From: Xanthomonas sp.
GTDB taxonomy: Bacteria; Pseudomonadota; Gammaproteobacteria; Xanthomonadales; Xanthomonadaceae
Length of the DNA stretch: 64,000 nucleotides
Direction of reading: 5' to 3'
NCBI RefSeq assembly: GCF_017163755.1
Contig: NZ_JAFIWC010000005.1
Location: 1 to 64,000, forward strand
This document shows positions 27,085 through 35,888 of the stretch, in pieces. Below the pieces are notes generated by a model that saw only the letters and a list, made by a program, of their open reading frames with translations, was not told the DNA's origin and did not search any database. Within the stretch, counting starts at the first letter, position 1. Each line of letters starts with the position of its first letter. The translations under genes were made by a program, and so were the position numbers.

Positions 27085-27894
27085 TTACATCGCGACCCGG
27101 CGCGCCTGCAGGAACTTCGCGCTCCAGTAGCCGCTGGTCAGCGTGTCCACGCGCACGTCCTTGCCGCGGCTCGGCGCGTGCAGGAAGCGGCCTTCGCCGA
27201 CGTACAGGCCGACGTGGTCGACGCGGCCCTTGCGGCCGAAGAACACCAGGTCGCCCGGCGCCAGCGCGTTGCGGTCCTTGATCAGTTCGGCATTGGCTTC
27301 GTGGGCCATCTCGCGCGACACGCGCGGCAGCTCGATGCCCAGCGCGGTGCGGAACACATAGCCGATCAGGCCGCTGCAGTCGAAACCGCCGTCCGGCGTG
27401 TCGCCGCCCCAGCGGTACGGGGTGCCCAGCAGGGTCATCGCGCGCTTGAGCACCGACTGCACCTTGTCGCCGCCCGGCACCACGCCTTCGCGCAGCGGCG
27501 GCTGGGACACGTCGTAGTTGGCGAGCAGGCGGCTGATGTCGCCGGCGAACATCGCCGAGCGGTCCATCAGCGGGATGGTGTCGTTGGCGGCCAGGTGCGG
27601 CAGCAGCGCGGCCAGGGTGGCGGTGGCCGCGGCGTCGGCCTTGCTGCGCGCCGCGTTCTGCGCCTGGGCGGCCGGCGCCGGCTTGGCGGCGGCCGTGGTG
27701 GCGGGCACGCCGGTCACCGGGGCGGCGACGGCGCCGATCTGTTCGGGGACCACCGCGGCGGCGGTGTCGGTGGGAGCGGACTGGGCCAGGGCCGGAAGGG
27801 CCGAGAAACAGAGCGAGGCGCTGCAGAAGAGGCGGAAGGCGGCCCGGCGGCGAGCGGCGGTCTTGCCTGGAGAGGTCTTGGCTTCAGTCGTCAC
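27085..27894 (-). CDS. Exported C40 family peptidase (NlpC/P60)
   Basis: This 269-residue protein has a signal peptide (about 20-37, ALA-Q), an Ala/Pro-rich spacer to about 100, and a C-terminal NlpC/P60 domain. The catalytic Cys173 is in DCSGLIGYVF, His227 in VDHVGLYVG and His239 in FLHAPS. Such enzymes cut D-glutamyl-meso-diaminopimelate bonds in peptidoglycan. A paralogue in the same orientation starts immediately upstream (28002-28538); the AT-rich gap between them (27895-28001) probably holds this gene's promoter. Confidence 0.9.
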   Translation of the reverse strand: MTTEAKTSPGKTAARRRAAFRLFCSASLCFSALPALAQSAPTDTAAAVVPEQIGAVAAPVTGVPATTAAAKPAPAAQAQNAARSKADAAATATLAALLPHLAANDTIPLMDRSAMFAGDISRLLANYDVSQPPLREGVVPGGDKVQSVLKRAMTLLGTPYRWGGDTPDGGFDCSGLIGYVFRTALGIELPRVSREMAHEANAELIKDRNALAPGDLVFFGRKGRVDHVGLYVGEGRFLHAPSRGKDVRVDTLTSGYWSAKFLQARRVAM

Positions 27895-28001
27895 GCTTCG
27901 ATCACAAAATCAAACGATGCGCGATGATGCCCTGTGCAGGGCAAGTGAAAGTTCAAATGGCGTTAATATTTCGTAATTATGAATGTGACGCGCACCACAG
28001 A
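27895..28001 (-). promoter_or_regulatory. AT-rich region between tandem C40 genes
   Basis: This 107-bp gap is notably richer in A and T than its surroundings (TTAATATTTCGTAATTATG) and has a GCCCTG/CAGGGC dyad at 27929-27942. It is the likely promoter region of the downstream C40 gene; I could not assign -35/-10 boxes with confidence. Confidence 0.4.
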
Positions 28002-28538
28002 TCACCGCAAAACCCGCTTCGCGCCTGAATAGTGGTCGCGCCAATACGGGCCATCCAGGTAGTCCAGGCGCACCGTTCCACCGCTGTTGGGCGCATGCAC
28101 GAAGCGGCCTTCGCCCACATAGATGCCGACGTGGCTGACGCTGCCGCCGCTGCCGAAGAACACCAGGTCGCCGGCGGCCAGGCGCTGCGGCTCGATCCGC
28201 GGGCCCTGCACCGCGGCCAGGTCGTGCGAGGTGCGCGGCAGCTTCAGGTCGAGCATGTCGCGGTAGACGTAGGCGACCAGCCCGCTGCAGTCGAAGCCGG
28301 ACTCGGGGGTGTTGCCGCCGTAGCGATAGGGCGTGCCGACCAGCCCGAGCGCGCGCATCAGCACCGCGTTGGCCGCGGCCGGGTCGGCCGGCGGCACCTG
28401 CGGCCAGCTGCGCATCGCCGGCGGCGGGCGCGAGGGGCGCACGTCCTGGCGGCCGCAGCCGGCCAGCGCGAGCGCGCACAGCAGCCCGGCGAGCGACGCC
28501 CGGCGCCATGCGTGCGGTGAAACTGGCTTGTTATGCAT
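28002..28538 (-). CDS. C40 family peptidase lipoprotein (NlpC/P60)
   Basis: This 178-residue predicted lipoprotein has the lipobox LAGC with Cys28. The NlpC/P60 domain has catalytic Cys84 in DCSGLVAYVY, His136 in VSHVGIYVG and His148 in FVHAPN. It is similar along its length to the neighbouring 269-residue protein (shared TPYR.GG.TP..GFDCSGL and GDLVFFG), so the pair looks like a tandem duplication with one copy membrane-anchored. It probably acts on peptidoglycan cross-bridge peptides, as E. coli NlpC or MepS does. Confidence 0.9.
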   Translation of the reverse strand: MHNKPVSPHAWRRASLAGLLCALALAGCGRQDVRPSRPPPAMRSWPQVPPADPAAANAVLMRALGLVGTPYRYGGNTPESGFDCSGLVAYVYRDMLDLKLPRTSHDLAAVQGPRIEPQRLAAGDLVFFGSGGSVSHVGIYVGEGRFVHAPNSGGTVRLDYLDGPYWRDHYSGAKRVLR

Positions 28539-28647
28539 GGAGCCGGGATAATGCGCGACCTTAGATGGCCGCCATCATGGCGGCGCTCCCGTCGGCCGAC
28601 AAGCCGTCCCTCCGTCTGCCCCCGGCAGCCATAGCGCAGAGTTGCAC

Positions 28648-29127
28648 ATGAAGATCGAAAAAGACCGCGTCGTCCGTTTCCACTACACCGTCTCGGAAGC
28701 CGGCCAGGCGCCGATCGAGACCTCCAAGGACCGCGATCCGCTGGCGATCCTGGTCGGCCACGGCAACATCATCCCGGGCCTGGAGCAGGCGATGATGGAC
28801 AAGGAAGGCGGCGAGAGCTTCGGCGTGGACGTGGCGGCCAGCGACGCCTACGGCGAATACCGCGAAGGCCTGACCCAGCGCGTGCCGAAGAAGCACTTCG
28901 GCGCGACCCGGCTGCAGCCGGGCATGCAGGTGGTGCTGCAGACCAACTTCGGCCCGCGCGCAGTGACCGTGCAGAAGGTCGGCATGAGCGTGGTGGACGT
29001 CGACCTGAACCACCCGATGGCCGGCAAGGACCTGCATTTCGACGTGGAGATCCTCGAGGTCCGCGAAGCCTCGGCCGAAGAGCTGGAGCACGGCCACGTG
29101 CACGGCGACGGCGGGCACCACCACTGA
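28648..29127 (+). CDS. slyD: FKBP-type peptidyl-prolyl isomerase SlyD
   Basis: This 159-residue protein has a split FKBP domain (residues 1-70 and 120-145) with an insert-in-flap domain at about 72-118, and a His-rich metal-binding tail (HGHVHGDGGHHH). NIIPGLEQAM near 40-49 and the IF-domain pattern VPKKHFG are typical of SlyD. It helps proline-limited folding and delivers nickel. The ATG at 28648 is preferred over TTG two codons earlier. It is divergent from the C40 lipoprotein gene. Confidence 0.93.
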   Translation: MKIEKDRVVRFHYTVSEAGQAPIETSKDRDPLAILVGHGNIIPGLEQAMMDKEGGESFGVDVAASDAYGEYREGLTQRVPKKHFGATRLQPGMQVVLQTNFGPRAVTVQKVGMSVVDVDLNHPMAGKDLHFDVEILEVREASAEELEHGHVHGDGGHHH

Positions 29128-29269
29128 GCGAGGCCGCGGCCGGCCACCTCGCAGACCGCGCTCGACGGGCGGCGATAGGGGCTTGCGGCCAGCCCGTATC
29201 GGCCAATCGGCGACGCGCGCACTGACGGCGGCTGCCGCGCCTCGGTCGCTGCCACCCAGCCATGCTGAG

Positions 29270-29325
29270 ACCTCTCCCACATCTGAGCCCCTCTCCCATC
29301 GGGAGAGGGGTTGGGGTGAGGGTAC
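29270..29325. repeat. REP-like palindrome (CCCCTCTCCC-ATC-GGGAGAGGGG)
   Basis: A perfect 10-bp stem (29288-29310) is followed by TTGGGGTGAGGGTA. The same element occurs at 53213-53250 and, in CTTCTCCC form, at 52978 and 53101. The remainder of the 29128-29530 gap shows no gene. Confidence 0.8.
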
Positions 29326-29530
29326 GTACGGCCACGGCGCAACCCAGGCCGTGCGCGTCCTGCACCACGCCGCGCCGCTGATCGGCACCGCTCGTTCGAC
29401 ACACCGGCCCCGCCGCCGCCGGCCGGCTTCGCGTCCGGCGCCTCGGGGCTCGACCTCGCCGCGCGCGCAGGCAGCGCCAGCGGTCTGCGGCAGTGGATAA
29501 TCGCCGGCTCCGTTAATCGGTAGCAGCGAC

Positions 29531-30778
29531 TTGGCGTCTTCCGTTCCCCTCCTGCAGCCCGTCGCGCCCGCCGAGCGCATCGCCACGCTGGACGTGCTGC
29601 GCGGCGCCTGCCTGCTCGGCATCGTGCTGATGAACATCGAGGCGCTGGCCGGCCCGCTCAACGCGGCGCTGACCGGGCTCGATCCCGCCTTGCGCGGCGC
29701 CGACCGCATCGCCGACGCGGCGGTCTACCTGCTGGTGCAGGGCAAGTTCTACACCTTGTTCTCGCTGCTGTTCGGGATGGGCTTTGCGGTGATGGCGCAG
29801 CGCGCCGAAGCGGCGCGGCGTCCGTTCACCGGCTTCTACCTGCGGCGCAGCGCGGGGCTGCTGCTGATCGGGCTGGCGCATGCGCTGCTGCTGTGGTCCG
29901 GCGACATCCTGTTGACCTACGCGCTGCTGGCGCTGGCGCTGCTCGCGTTCCGCGAGGCGCCCACGCGCTGGCTGCCGTGGCTGGGCATCGCCGCCTACCT
30001 GTGCGGCCCATTGCTGATGCTGCTGTTCGGCGCGGTCGGCTCGCTGGCGCAGCTGGACCCGCACGGCGCGGTGGCATGGCGGCAGGGCATGGCCGAGCAG
30101 GCGCAGCACGCCGCGCAGGAGATCGAACGGCAGCGCCAGGCGTTCGGGCACGGCAGCTACGCCGAGGCGACCGCGCAGCGCCTGCGCGATCTGGGGGCCA
30201 CGCTGCAGGGGCTGGTGTTCAACGCGCCGACGATCTTCGGCATGTTCCTGCTCGGCACCTGGTGCGTGCGCAGCGGCCTGGCCGCCGCGCCGGCGCGGCA
30301 TCGGCGGCTGCTGGCGGCGCTGCGCTGGGCGGTGTTGCCGCTGGGCGCGGCGCTGATGCTGCTGAGCTTCGCCCTGGAGCCCTGGATGGATCCGGCGCGG
30401 CTGGACCTGCGCCTGAGCGCGGCGTTCGCGCTGGGCGCGGTCGGCAGCGGCATGATGGCGTTGGGCTATGCGGCGTGGATCGTGCGTGCCGAGCACGCGC
30501 TGCGCTGGCTGGCGCCGGCCGGGCGCATGGCGTTGACCCACTACCTGTTGCAGTCGCTGCTGTGCACCACGCTGTTCTACGGCTACGGACTGGGCTATTT
30601 CGAACGCCTGCCGCGGGCCTGGCAGATCCCGTTCGGGTTCGCGCTGTTCGCCGTGCAGGTGGCGCTGTCGCCGCTGTGGCTGCGCCATTTCCGCTTCGGC
30701 CCGGTGGAGTGGCTGTGGCGGTCGGCGACCTATCTGCGCTGGCAACCGCTGCGCCGGCGCGCTGCGCAATCGCCCTAG
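29531..30778 (+). CDS. DUF418 domain-containing membrane protein (YeiB-like)
   Basis: This 415-residue integral membrane protein has about eight to nine transmembrane segments. The N-terminal RIATLDVLRGACLLGIVLMN (residues 15-34) and the DUF418 C-terminal block (GRMALTHYLLQS at about 329-340) identify the family. The molecular role is not established. The start is TTG at 29531, since no in-frame ATG precedes the conserved start of the domain and residues 1-14 look like a normal leader. The FAD oxidoreductase gene starts 10 bases after its stop, so they form an operon. Confidence 0.82.
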   Translation: MASSVPLLQPVAPAERIATLDVLRGACLLGIVLMNIEALAGPLNAALTGLDPALRGADRIADAAVYLLVQGKFYTLFSLLFGMGFAVMAQRAEAARRPFTGFYLRRSAGLLLIGLAHALLLWSGDILLTYALLALALLAFREAPTRWLPWLGIAAYLCGPLLMLLFGAVGSLAQLDPHGAVAWRQGMAEQAQHAAQEIERQRQAFGHGSYAEATAQRLRDLGATLQGLVFNAPTIFGMFLLGTWCVRSGLAAAPARHRRLLAALRWAVLPLGAALMLLSFALEPWMDPARLDLRLSAAFALGAVGSGMMALGYAAWIVRAEHALRWLAPAGRMALTHYLLQSLLCTTLFYGYGLGYFERLPRAWQIPFGFALFAVQVALSPLWLRHFRFGPVEWLWRSATYLRWQPLRRRAAQSP

Positions 30779-30787
30779 ACTGGCGCG

Positions 30788-32041
30788 GTGAACACCTCTC
30801 CCCAAGACGATGCGCTGATCATCGGCGGCGGCGCGATCGGGCTGGCCACCGCCTTGTCCCTGCTCGATGCCGGCCGCCAGGTGCGGGTGCTGGAAGCGGC
30901 GACGGTCGGCGGCGCCACCTCGCACGGCAACTGCGGCACCATCACCCCCAGCCACGCGCCGCCGCTGGCCGCGCCCGGCGTGCCCTGGCGCGCGCTGCGC
31001 TGGATGTTGCGGCCGGACGCGCCGCTGTACATCCGGCCGCGCCTGGACCCGGCGCTGTGGCGCTGGCTGCTGCGCTTCGGCGCGCGCTGCAACCGGCGCG
31101 ACTGGGCCGCCAGCGCGCAGGCGCGCGCGGCCCTGCTCAACGATTCGCGCACGCGGCTGGTCGACTGGATCGGGCGTTACCGGCTGCAGTGCGAGTTCGG
31201 CGAGGACGGCCTGGACTACGTGTTCGGCGACCCGCGCAACTTCGAGCGTTACGCGGACGAGTGCGCCGCGCTGGAACGGCTCGGCATCCGTACCCGGGTG
31301 ATCGACGGGCGCGAGTATCTGCGCCAGCAGCCGGCGTTCCGCGACGGCGTGGTCGGCGCGGTGCATTTCCCGGGCGACGCGCACCTGCGCCCGGACCGCT
31401 ATGCCGCCGAACTGGCGCGCGCGGTGCGCGAGCGCGGCGGGACGATCGAGGAGCGGTGCCGGGTGCTGGCGCTGGACCCGGGCGCCGACGGCGTGCGCGT
31501 GGACACCGAGCGCGGCCCGCGGCGCGGCCGCGAGGCGGTGCTGGCGATGGGGCCGTGGTCGCCGGCGCTCGCGCGCACGCTGGGATTGCGCCTGCCGATC
31601 CAGCCCGGCAAGGGCTATTCGATCACCTATACGCGGCCAACGCTGGCGCCGACGCGGCCGGTGGTGCTGAAGGATCCGCAGGTGTGCGTCACCACCTGGG
31701 GCAGCGGGTTCCGGCTCGGCAGCACGATGGAGTTCTCCGGCCACGACACGCGCTTGAACCAGACCCGGCTGGCCGCGCTGGAACGCGCCGCGCGGCGCTA
31801 CCTGCGCGAGCCGGCCGGCCCGCAGCTGCGCGAACGCTGGTACGGATGGCGGCCGATGACCTGGGACGATCTGCCCGCGCTGGGCCGTTCGCCGCGGCAT
31901 CCTCACGTATGGCTTGCGGCCGGCCATGGCATGCTCGGGATCAGCATGAGCTGTGCGACAGGACAACTGATGGCCGACCTGATCACCGGGCGAGCGCCCG
32001 CGATCGATCCAACCCCGTACCGCGTGGAGCGTTTCCAGTGA
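30788..32041 (+). CDS. FAD-dependent oxidoreductase (DadA/DAO type)
   Basis: This 417-residue flavoenzyme of the D-amino-acid dehydrogenase group has the FAD-binding motif GGGAIGLATALSL at about 13-25 and a C-terminal FAD contact GHGMLGISMSCATGQLMADL. It probably deaminates a D-amino acid or oxidises a related secondary amine; the substrate cannot be told. It starts with GTG at 30788 and ends overlapping the GTG start of the glutathione reductase gene (GTGA). It is shorter than E. coli DadA (432) but has the same layout. Confidence 0.85.
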   Translation: MNTSPQDDALIIGGGAIGLATALSLLDAGRQVRVLEAATVGGATSHGNCGTITPSHAPPLAAPGVPWRALRWMLRPDAPLYIRPRLDPALWRWLLRFGARCNRRDWAASAQARAALLNDSRTRLVDWIGRYRLQCEFGEDGLDYVFGDPRNFERYADECAALERLGIRTRVIDGREYLRQQPAFRDGVVGAVHFPGDAHLRPDRYAAELARAVRERGGTIEERCRVLALDPGADGVRVDTERGPRRGREAVLAMGPWSPALARTLGLRLPIQPGKGYSITYTRPTLAPTRPVVLKDPQVCVTTWGSGFRLGSTMEFSGHDTRLNQTRLAALERAARRYLREPAGPQLRERWYGWRPMTWDDLPALGRSPRHPHVWLAAGHGMLGISMSCATGQLMADLITGRAPAIDPTPYRVERFQ

Positions 32042-33402
32042 GCGCGGCGGCGTACGACTACGACCTGCTGGTGCTCGGCGGCGGTTCGGGCGGACTGGCG
32101 GCCGCGTTCCGCGCCGCCCACCACGGCGCGCGCGTGGCGATCCTCGAGCCGGGCGAACTCGGCGGCACCTGCGTCAACGTCGGCTGCGTGCCGAAGAAGG
32201 CGATGTGGCTGGCGGCGGACCTGGCCGGGCGCGTCAACCTGGCGCGCGATATCGGCTTCGACCTGCCCGAGCCACGGCTGGCGTGGGCCGAACTGGTCAC
32301 CCACCGGCAGGGCTACATCGCCAACATCCACGCCAGCTACCGCAAGCGCCTGGACAGCGACGGCATCGTGCTGATCCCGCGGCGCGGCCGGCTGCACGAT
32401 ACACATACGGTCGAATGCGACGACGGCGTGCGGGTCAGCGCCGCGCACATCGTCATCGCCACCGGCGCGCATCCGCTGCGGCCGCAGTTCGAAGGCGCCG
32501 AGCTGGGCCTGGTGTCGGACGATTTCTTCAACCTGTGTCAGGCGCCGCCGCGGGTGGCGATCGTCGGCGGCGGCTACATCGCGGTGGAGCTGGCCGGCGT
32601 GCTGCAGGCGCTTGGCAGCCGCGTGGAGGTGTTCGTGCAGGGCACGCGGCTGCTGGAGCGGTTCGATGCCGAACTGGCCACGCAGCTGGGCGAGAACCTG
32701 CGCCACCAGGGCGTGCGCATGCACTTCGGCTATCGCGTGCGCGCGCTGCGCCGCGCCGGGGGCGACGGCGAGCTGCAGCTGCACGATCGCGACGACAACC
32801 CCAGCGCCGGCTTCGACCAGGTGTTCTTCGCCGTCGGGCGCCGCCCGAACACCCGCGGCATCGGCCTGGAGGCGCTGGGCGTGGCGCTGGGCGAGAAGGG
32901 CGAGGTGCGGGTGGACGACTACCAGAACACCAGCGTGCCCGGCATCTACGCGATCGGCGACGTCGGCGGCAAGGTCGGGCTGACCCCGGTGGCGATCGCC
33001 GCCGGGCGGCGCCTGATGGACCGCCTGTTCGGCGGCCAGCCGCATGCGCGGCTGGACTACGACAACGTGCCCAGCGTGGTGTTCTCGCATCCGCCGCTGG
33101 GCCAGGTGGGGCTCAGCGAAGAGCAGGCGCGCGAACGCCACGGCGACGCGGTGCGCACCTACTGCAGCAACTTCCGCCCGATGCTGCACGCGCTGGCGGC
33201 ATCGCCGCAGCGCAGCCTGTTCAAGGTGATCTGCGTGGGCGAGGAGCAGCGCGTGGTCGGCTTCCACCTGCTCGGCGACGGCGCCGACGAGATCCTGCAG
33301 GGCTTCGCGGTGGCGCTGAAGCTGGGCGTGACCAAGCGGCAGCTGGAGGACACGGTGGCGATCCATCCGACGTCGGCGGAAGAGGTGGTGTTGATCCGTT
33401 GA
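32038..33402 (+). CDS. gor: Glutathione-disulfide reductase
   Basis: This 454-residue class-I pyridine nucleotide-disulfide oxidoreductase has FAD motif GGGSGGLA at 14-21, redox-active Cys45 and Cys50 in GGTCVNVGCVPKK, the NADPH-binding fold GGGYIAVELAG, and the C-terminal dimer interface with active-site IHPTSAEE. The E. coli enzyme has 450 residues. It keeps glutathione reduced using NADPH. The GTG start at 32038 overlaps the upstream stop, so it is the last gene of a DUF418-oxidoreductase-gor operon. A strong terminator follows. Confidence 0.93.
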   Translation: MSAAAYDYDLLVLGGGSGGLAAAFRAAHHGARVAILEPGELGGTCVNVGCVPKKAMWLAADLAGRVNLARDIGFDLPEPRLAWAELVTHRQGYIANIHASYRKRLDSDGIVLIPRRGRLHDTHTVECDDGVRVSAAHIVIATGAHPLRPQFEGAELGLVSDDFFNLCQAPPRVAIVGGGYIAVELAGVLQALGSRVEVFVQGTRLLERFDAELATQLGENLRHQGVRMHFGYRVRALRRAGGDGELQLHDRDDNPSAGFDQVFFAVGRRPNTRGIGLEALGVALGEKGEVRVDDYQNTSVPGIYAIGDVGGKVGLTPVAIAAGRRLMDRLFGGQPHARLDYDNVPSVVFSHPPLGQVGLSEEQARERHGDAVRTYCSNFRPMLHALAASPQRSLFKVICVGEEQRVVGFHLLGDGADEILQGFAVALKLGVTKRQLEDTVAIHPTSAEEVVLIR

Positions 33403-33404
33403 AG

Positions 33405-33433
33405 GACTCGGGACTCGGGACTCGGGACTCGGA
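33405..33433. repeat. GGGACTC tandem repeat after gor
   Basis: Four GGACTCG units lie between the gor stop and its terminator. An inverted cluster (GAGTCCCCGGTCCCGAGTCCC) follows at 33525-33545 on the other side of the terminator. Confidence 0.75.
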
Positions 33434-33434
33434 T

Positions 33435-33467
33435 AAAAAAAAGCCGCGCGATGCGCGGCTTTTTTTA
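33435..33467 (+). terminator. Intrinsic terminator after gor
   Basis: AGCCGCGC-GAT-GCGCGGCT with an A-tract before and a T-tract (33460-33466) after. It is symmetric and could work both ways. Confidence 0.93.
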
Positions 33468-33640
33468 TCCGGTAGCGCTGGGCCGCGCAATGGCGAATTC
33501 CTGGCGCAGGCTTTTGCCTCTCCGAGTCCCCGGTCCCGAGTCCCGGCCACTTCCTCCCGATGCGGTTGCGTGCCGCCTTAGAATGGCGGCATGGCTTGCT
33601 TCCCGTCTCCGTTTCGCCGCATCGCGCGGTTCGTGCCGCG

Positions 33641-34585
33641 ATGAGCGCACCCGATCGCTCGGCGGTATCCGCCGCGCTCGCGCCGGGCGCCTTGCGCCTG
33701 GACCTGGCCGGCGTGCTGCTCGCCGCCAGCGGCGCGATCGCGTTCTCCGGCAAGGCGATCATCGTCAAGCTCGGCTATCGCTACGGCGTCGACGCGGTGA
33801 CGCTGCTGGCGCTGCGCATGCTGGTGGCGCTGCCGTGCTTCCTGGCGATGGGCGTATGGGCCGCGCGGCGCGCGGCGCCGCTGCAGCGCGGCGAGCGCTG
33901 GCGGATCTTCGTGCTCGGCGTGCTGGGTTATTACCTGGCCAGCTATCTCGACTTCCTCGGCCTGGCCTACATCACCGCGACGCTGGAGCGGCTGATCCTG
34001 TACCTGACCCCGACCCTGGTGCTGCTGATCGGCATGGTCGCGTTCGGCCGCCGCCCACCGCGGCAGCAGTTGTGGGCGCTGGCGCTGAGCTACGTCGGCG
34101 TGCTGCTGGCGTTCGGCCACGACCTGCAGGTCGGCGGCGCGCGCACCGCCTGGGGCGGCCTGCTGGTGTTCGGCAGCGCGCTGGCCTACGCGCTGTACCT
34201 GGTCGGCAGCGGCCAGCTGGTGGCGCGGGTCGGCGCGGTGCGCCTGACCGCGTACGCGAGCAGCGTGGCCAGCGTGCTGTGCATCGGCCAGTTCCTGCTG
34301 CTGCGGCCGCTGCATGCGCTGGCATTGCCGCATGAGGTGTACTGGCTGTCGCTGCTCAACGGCACGCTGTGCACCGCGGTGCCGGTGCTGGCGGTGATGA
34401 TGGCGGTGCAGCGGATCGGCTCCGGACTGGCCGCGCAGATCGGCATGCTCGGCCCGGTGTCGACCATCGTGCTCAGCGTGTGCCTGCTCGGCGAAGCGAT
34501 GGGGCCGTGGCAGATCGCCGGTACCGTGCTGGTGCTGATCGGGGTACTGGCGGTGTCGCGGCCGCGCCGGACCGCTACGGCATGA
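33641..34585 (+). CDS. EamA/DMT family transporter
   Basis: This 314-residue protein has ten predicted transmembrane segments in two EamA repeats (about 18-150 and 165-305). The second repeat ends in PVSTIVLSVCLLGEAMGPWQIAGT, the usual signature. It probably exports or imports a small metabolite; the substrate is unknown. The ATG at 33641 is chosen over an upstream in-frame start at 33560 that gives an Arg-rich leader. Its TGA overlaps the ATG of the alkyltransferase-like gene. Confidence 0.87.
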   Translation: MSAPDRSAVSAALAPGALRLDLAGVLLAASGAIAFSGKAIIVKLGYRYGVDAVTLLALRMLVALPCFLAMGVWAARRAAPLQRGERWRIFVLGVLGYYLASYLDFLGLAYITATLERLILYLTPTLVLLIGMVAFGRRPPRQQLWALALSYVGVLLAFGHDLQVGGARTAWGGLLVFGSALAYALYLVGSGQLVARVGAVRLTAYASSVASVLCIGQFLLLRPLHALALPHEVYWLSLLNGTLCTAVPVLAVMMAVQRIGSGLAAQIGMLGPVSTIVLSVCLLGEAMGPWQIAGTVLVLIGVLAVSRPRRTATA

Positions 34586-34947
34586 GCGCGCCACGGCCGC
34601 CGGCGACCGAAGAAGAGGCCGCTGCCGCCGCGCGGCGCCGCATCCTGGACGCGATCCGCGCGATCCCGCACGGGCAGGTGCGCGGCTACGGCGAGGTCGC
34701 CGCGCTGGCCGGCCTGCCCGGGCGCGCGCGGCTGGTGGCGCGCCTGCTCAGCGGCAACGACGACGCGTCGCTGCCCTGGCACCGGGTGCTGCGCAGCGAC
34801 GGCCGCGTCGCCTTCCCGGAGGGCTCGCGCGGCTACCGCGAACAATGCCAGCGGCTGCGCGCCGAAGGCGTGGCGGTGCAGGGCGGCCGGGTGAAGCGCG
34901 GCAAACCGGCGCGCGACCTCGACGCCGCGTTATGGGGACCCGAATAG
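34582..34947 (+). CDS. Alkyltransferase-like protein (ATL, MGMT family without the acceptor Cys)
   Basis: This 121-residue protein is the DNA-binding domain of O6-alkylguanine alkyltransferases. IPHGQVRGYGEVAALAG (29-45) provides the helix-turn-helix and arginine finger. The active site PCHR of true MGMT is PWHR here, with Trp66 in place of the acceptor cysteine, so it cannot transfer the alkyl group to itself. ATL proteins (E. coli eAtl, yeast Atl1) bind O6-alkylguanine and pass it to nucleotide excision repair. It is translationally coupled to the upstream transporter gene (ATGA). Confidence 0.92.
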   Translation: MSAPRPPATEEEAAAAARRRILDAIRAIPHGQVRGYGEVAALAGLPGRARLVARLLSGNDDASLPWHRVLRSDGRVAFPEGSRGYREQCQRLRAEGVAVQGGRVKRGKPARDLDAALWGPE

Positions 34948-34986
34948 CGAGCGGCTATGATGGGCGCAGTTGCCACGGATCCGACC

Positions 34987-35649
34987 ATGTTTCCCAGACT
35001 CCCGCCCGTCACCAAAGCGCTGCTGATCGCCAACGTCATGTTGTTCCTGCTGCAGCAGCCGTTCCTGCTCGGCAACGAGACGTTCGCGCCGTTCATGCTG
35101 TGGCCGATCAGCGATTTCGACGCGTTCTCGCCGGGGCAGAACTTCCAGGTCTGGCAGCTGCTGAGCTACGGCTTCCTGCACGGCGGCTTCTCGCACCTGC
35201 TGTTCAACATGCTGGCGCTGTACATGTTCGGCGGCCCGCTGGAACAGACCTGGGGCAACAAGCGCTTCCTGACCTACTACCTGGTCTGCGTGGCCGGCGC
35301 CGGCCTGTGCCAGCTGCTGGTGGGCTGGTGGACGGTGTCCAACGGCGGCGAGCCGTACCCGACCCTGGGCGCATCCGGCGGCGTGTTCGGCCTGCTGCTG
35401 GCGTTCGGCATGCTGTTCCCGAACCAGCGGGTGATGCTGCTGTTCCCGCCGATCCCGATGAAGGCGCGCACCTTCGTGATCGTGTTCGGCGCGATCGAAC
35501 TGGTGATGGGATTCACCGGCTGGCAGCCGGGGGTGGCGCATTTCGCGCACCTGGGCGGCATGCTGTTCGGCTGGCTGCTGATCCGCTACTGGCGCGGCCA
35601 GCCGCCGTTCGGCAAGCCCAAGCCGCCGCGTCCGCGGATCGTGCGCTGA
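34987..35649 (+). CDS. Rhomboid family intramembrane serine protease
   Basis: This 220-residue protein has six transmembrane segments. HGGFSHLLFN (65-74) lies in TM2, catalytic Ser130 in GASGG and catalytic His188 in FAHLGG. Rhomboids cut membrane-anchored substrates within the lipid bilayer. A start at 34957 is possible and adds ten residues; 34987 is preferred because MFPRLPPVTKALL is the usual N-terminus and TATGAT at 34956-34961 could be a -10 box that would place the earlier ATG in the promoter. A second, larger rhomboid is at 46706. Confidence 0.9.
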   Translation: MFPRLPPVTKALLIANVMLFLLQQPFLLGNETFAPFMLWPISDFDAFSPGQNFQVWQLLSYGFLHGGFSHLLFNMLALYMFGGPLEQTWGNKRFLTYYLVCVAGAGLCQLLVGWWTVSNGGEPYPTLGASGGVFGLLLAFGMLFPNQRVMLLFPPIPMKARTFVIVFGAIELVMGFTGWQPGVAHFAHLGGMLFGWLLIRYWRGQPPFGKPKPPRPRIVR

Positions 35650-35828
35650 GGCGAATCCGGCGGCTCGCGCCGCCTGCGGATATCGCGGCGCCTGCAGGCG
35701 GCTCCCGCACCTTGCACGACACGTCGCTTGCCGCAATGCGTGAACTGCGAAATGGCTTCAGGCGCGGGATGACCCGGGCCCGGTTCCGGCCGTAGCGCGC
35801 AGCACGGTCGCTACGCTATGCCGCACAG

Positions 35829-35858
35829 CAGGACGGCGCGGTTGCCCGCGCCGTCCTG
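35829..35858 (-). terminator. Hairpin downstream of the first M13 gene
   Basis: AGGACGGCGCGG and CCGCGCCGTCCT form a perfect 12-bp stem with a 4-base loop, 31 bases after the stop of the minus-strand M13 gene. There is no T-tract. Confidence 0.55.
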
Positions 35859-35888
35859 TCTACCCGTTGCTTGGCCATCGCGCAGCGG

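Noticed and set aside
29513-31966. 817-residue minus-strand open frame opposite the DUF418 and oxidoreductase genes
   Set aside because: Composition is rich in Gln, Arg, Ala and His, as expected for the antisense of GC-rich genes, and both genes beneath it have clear families.
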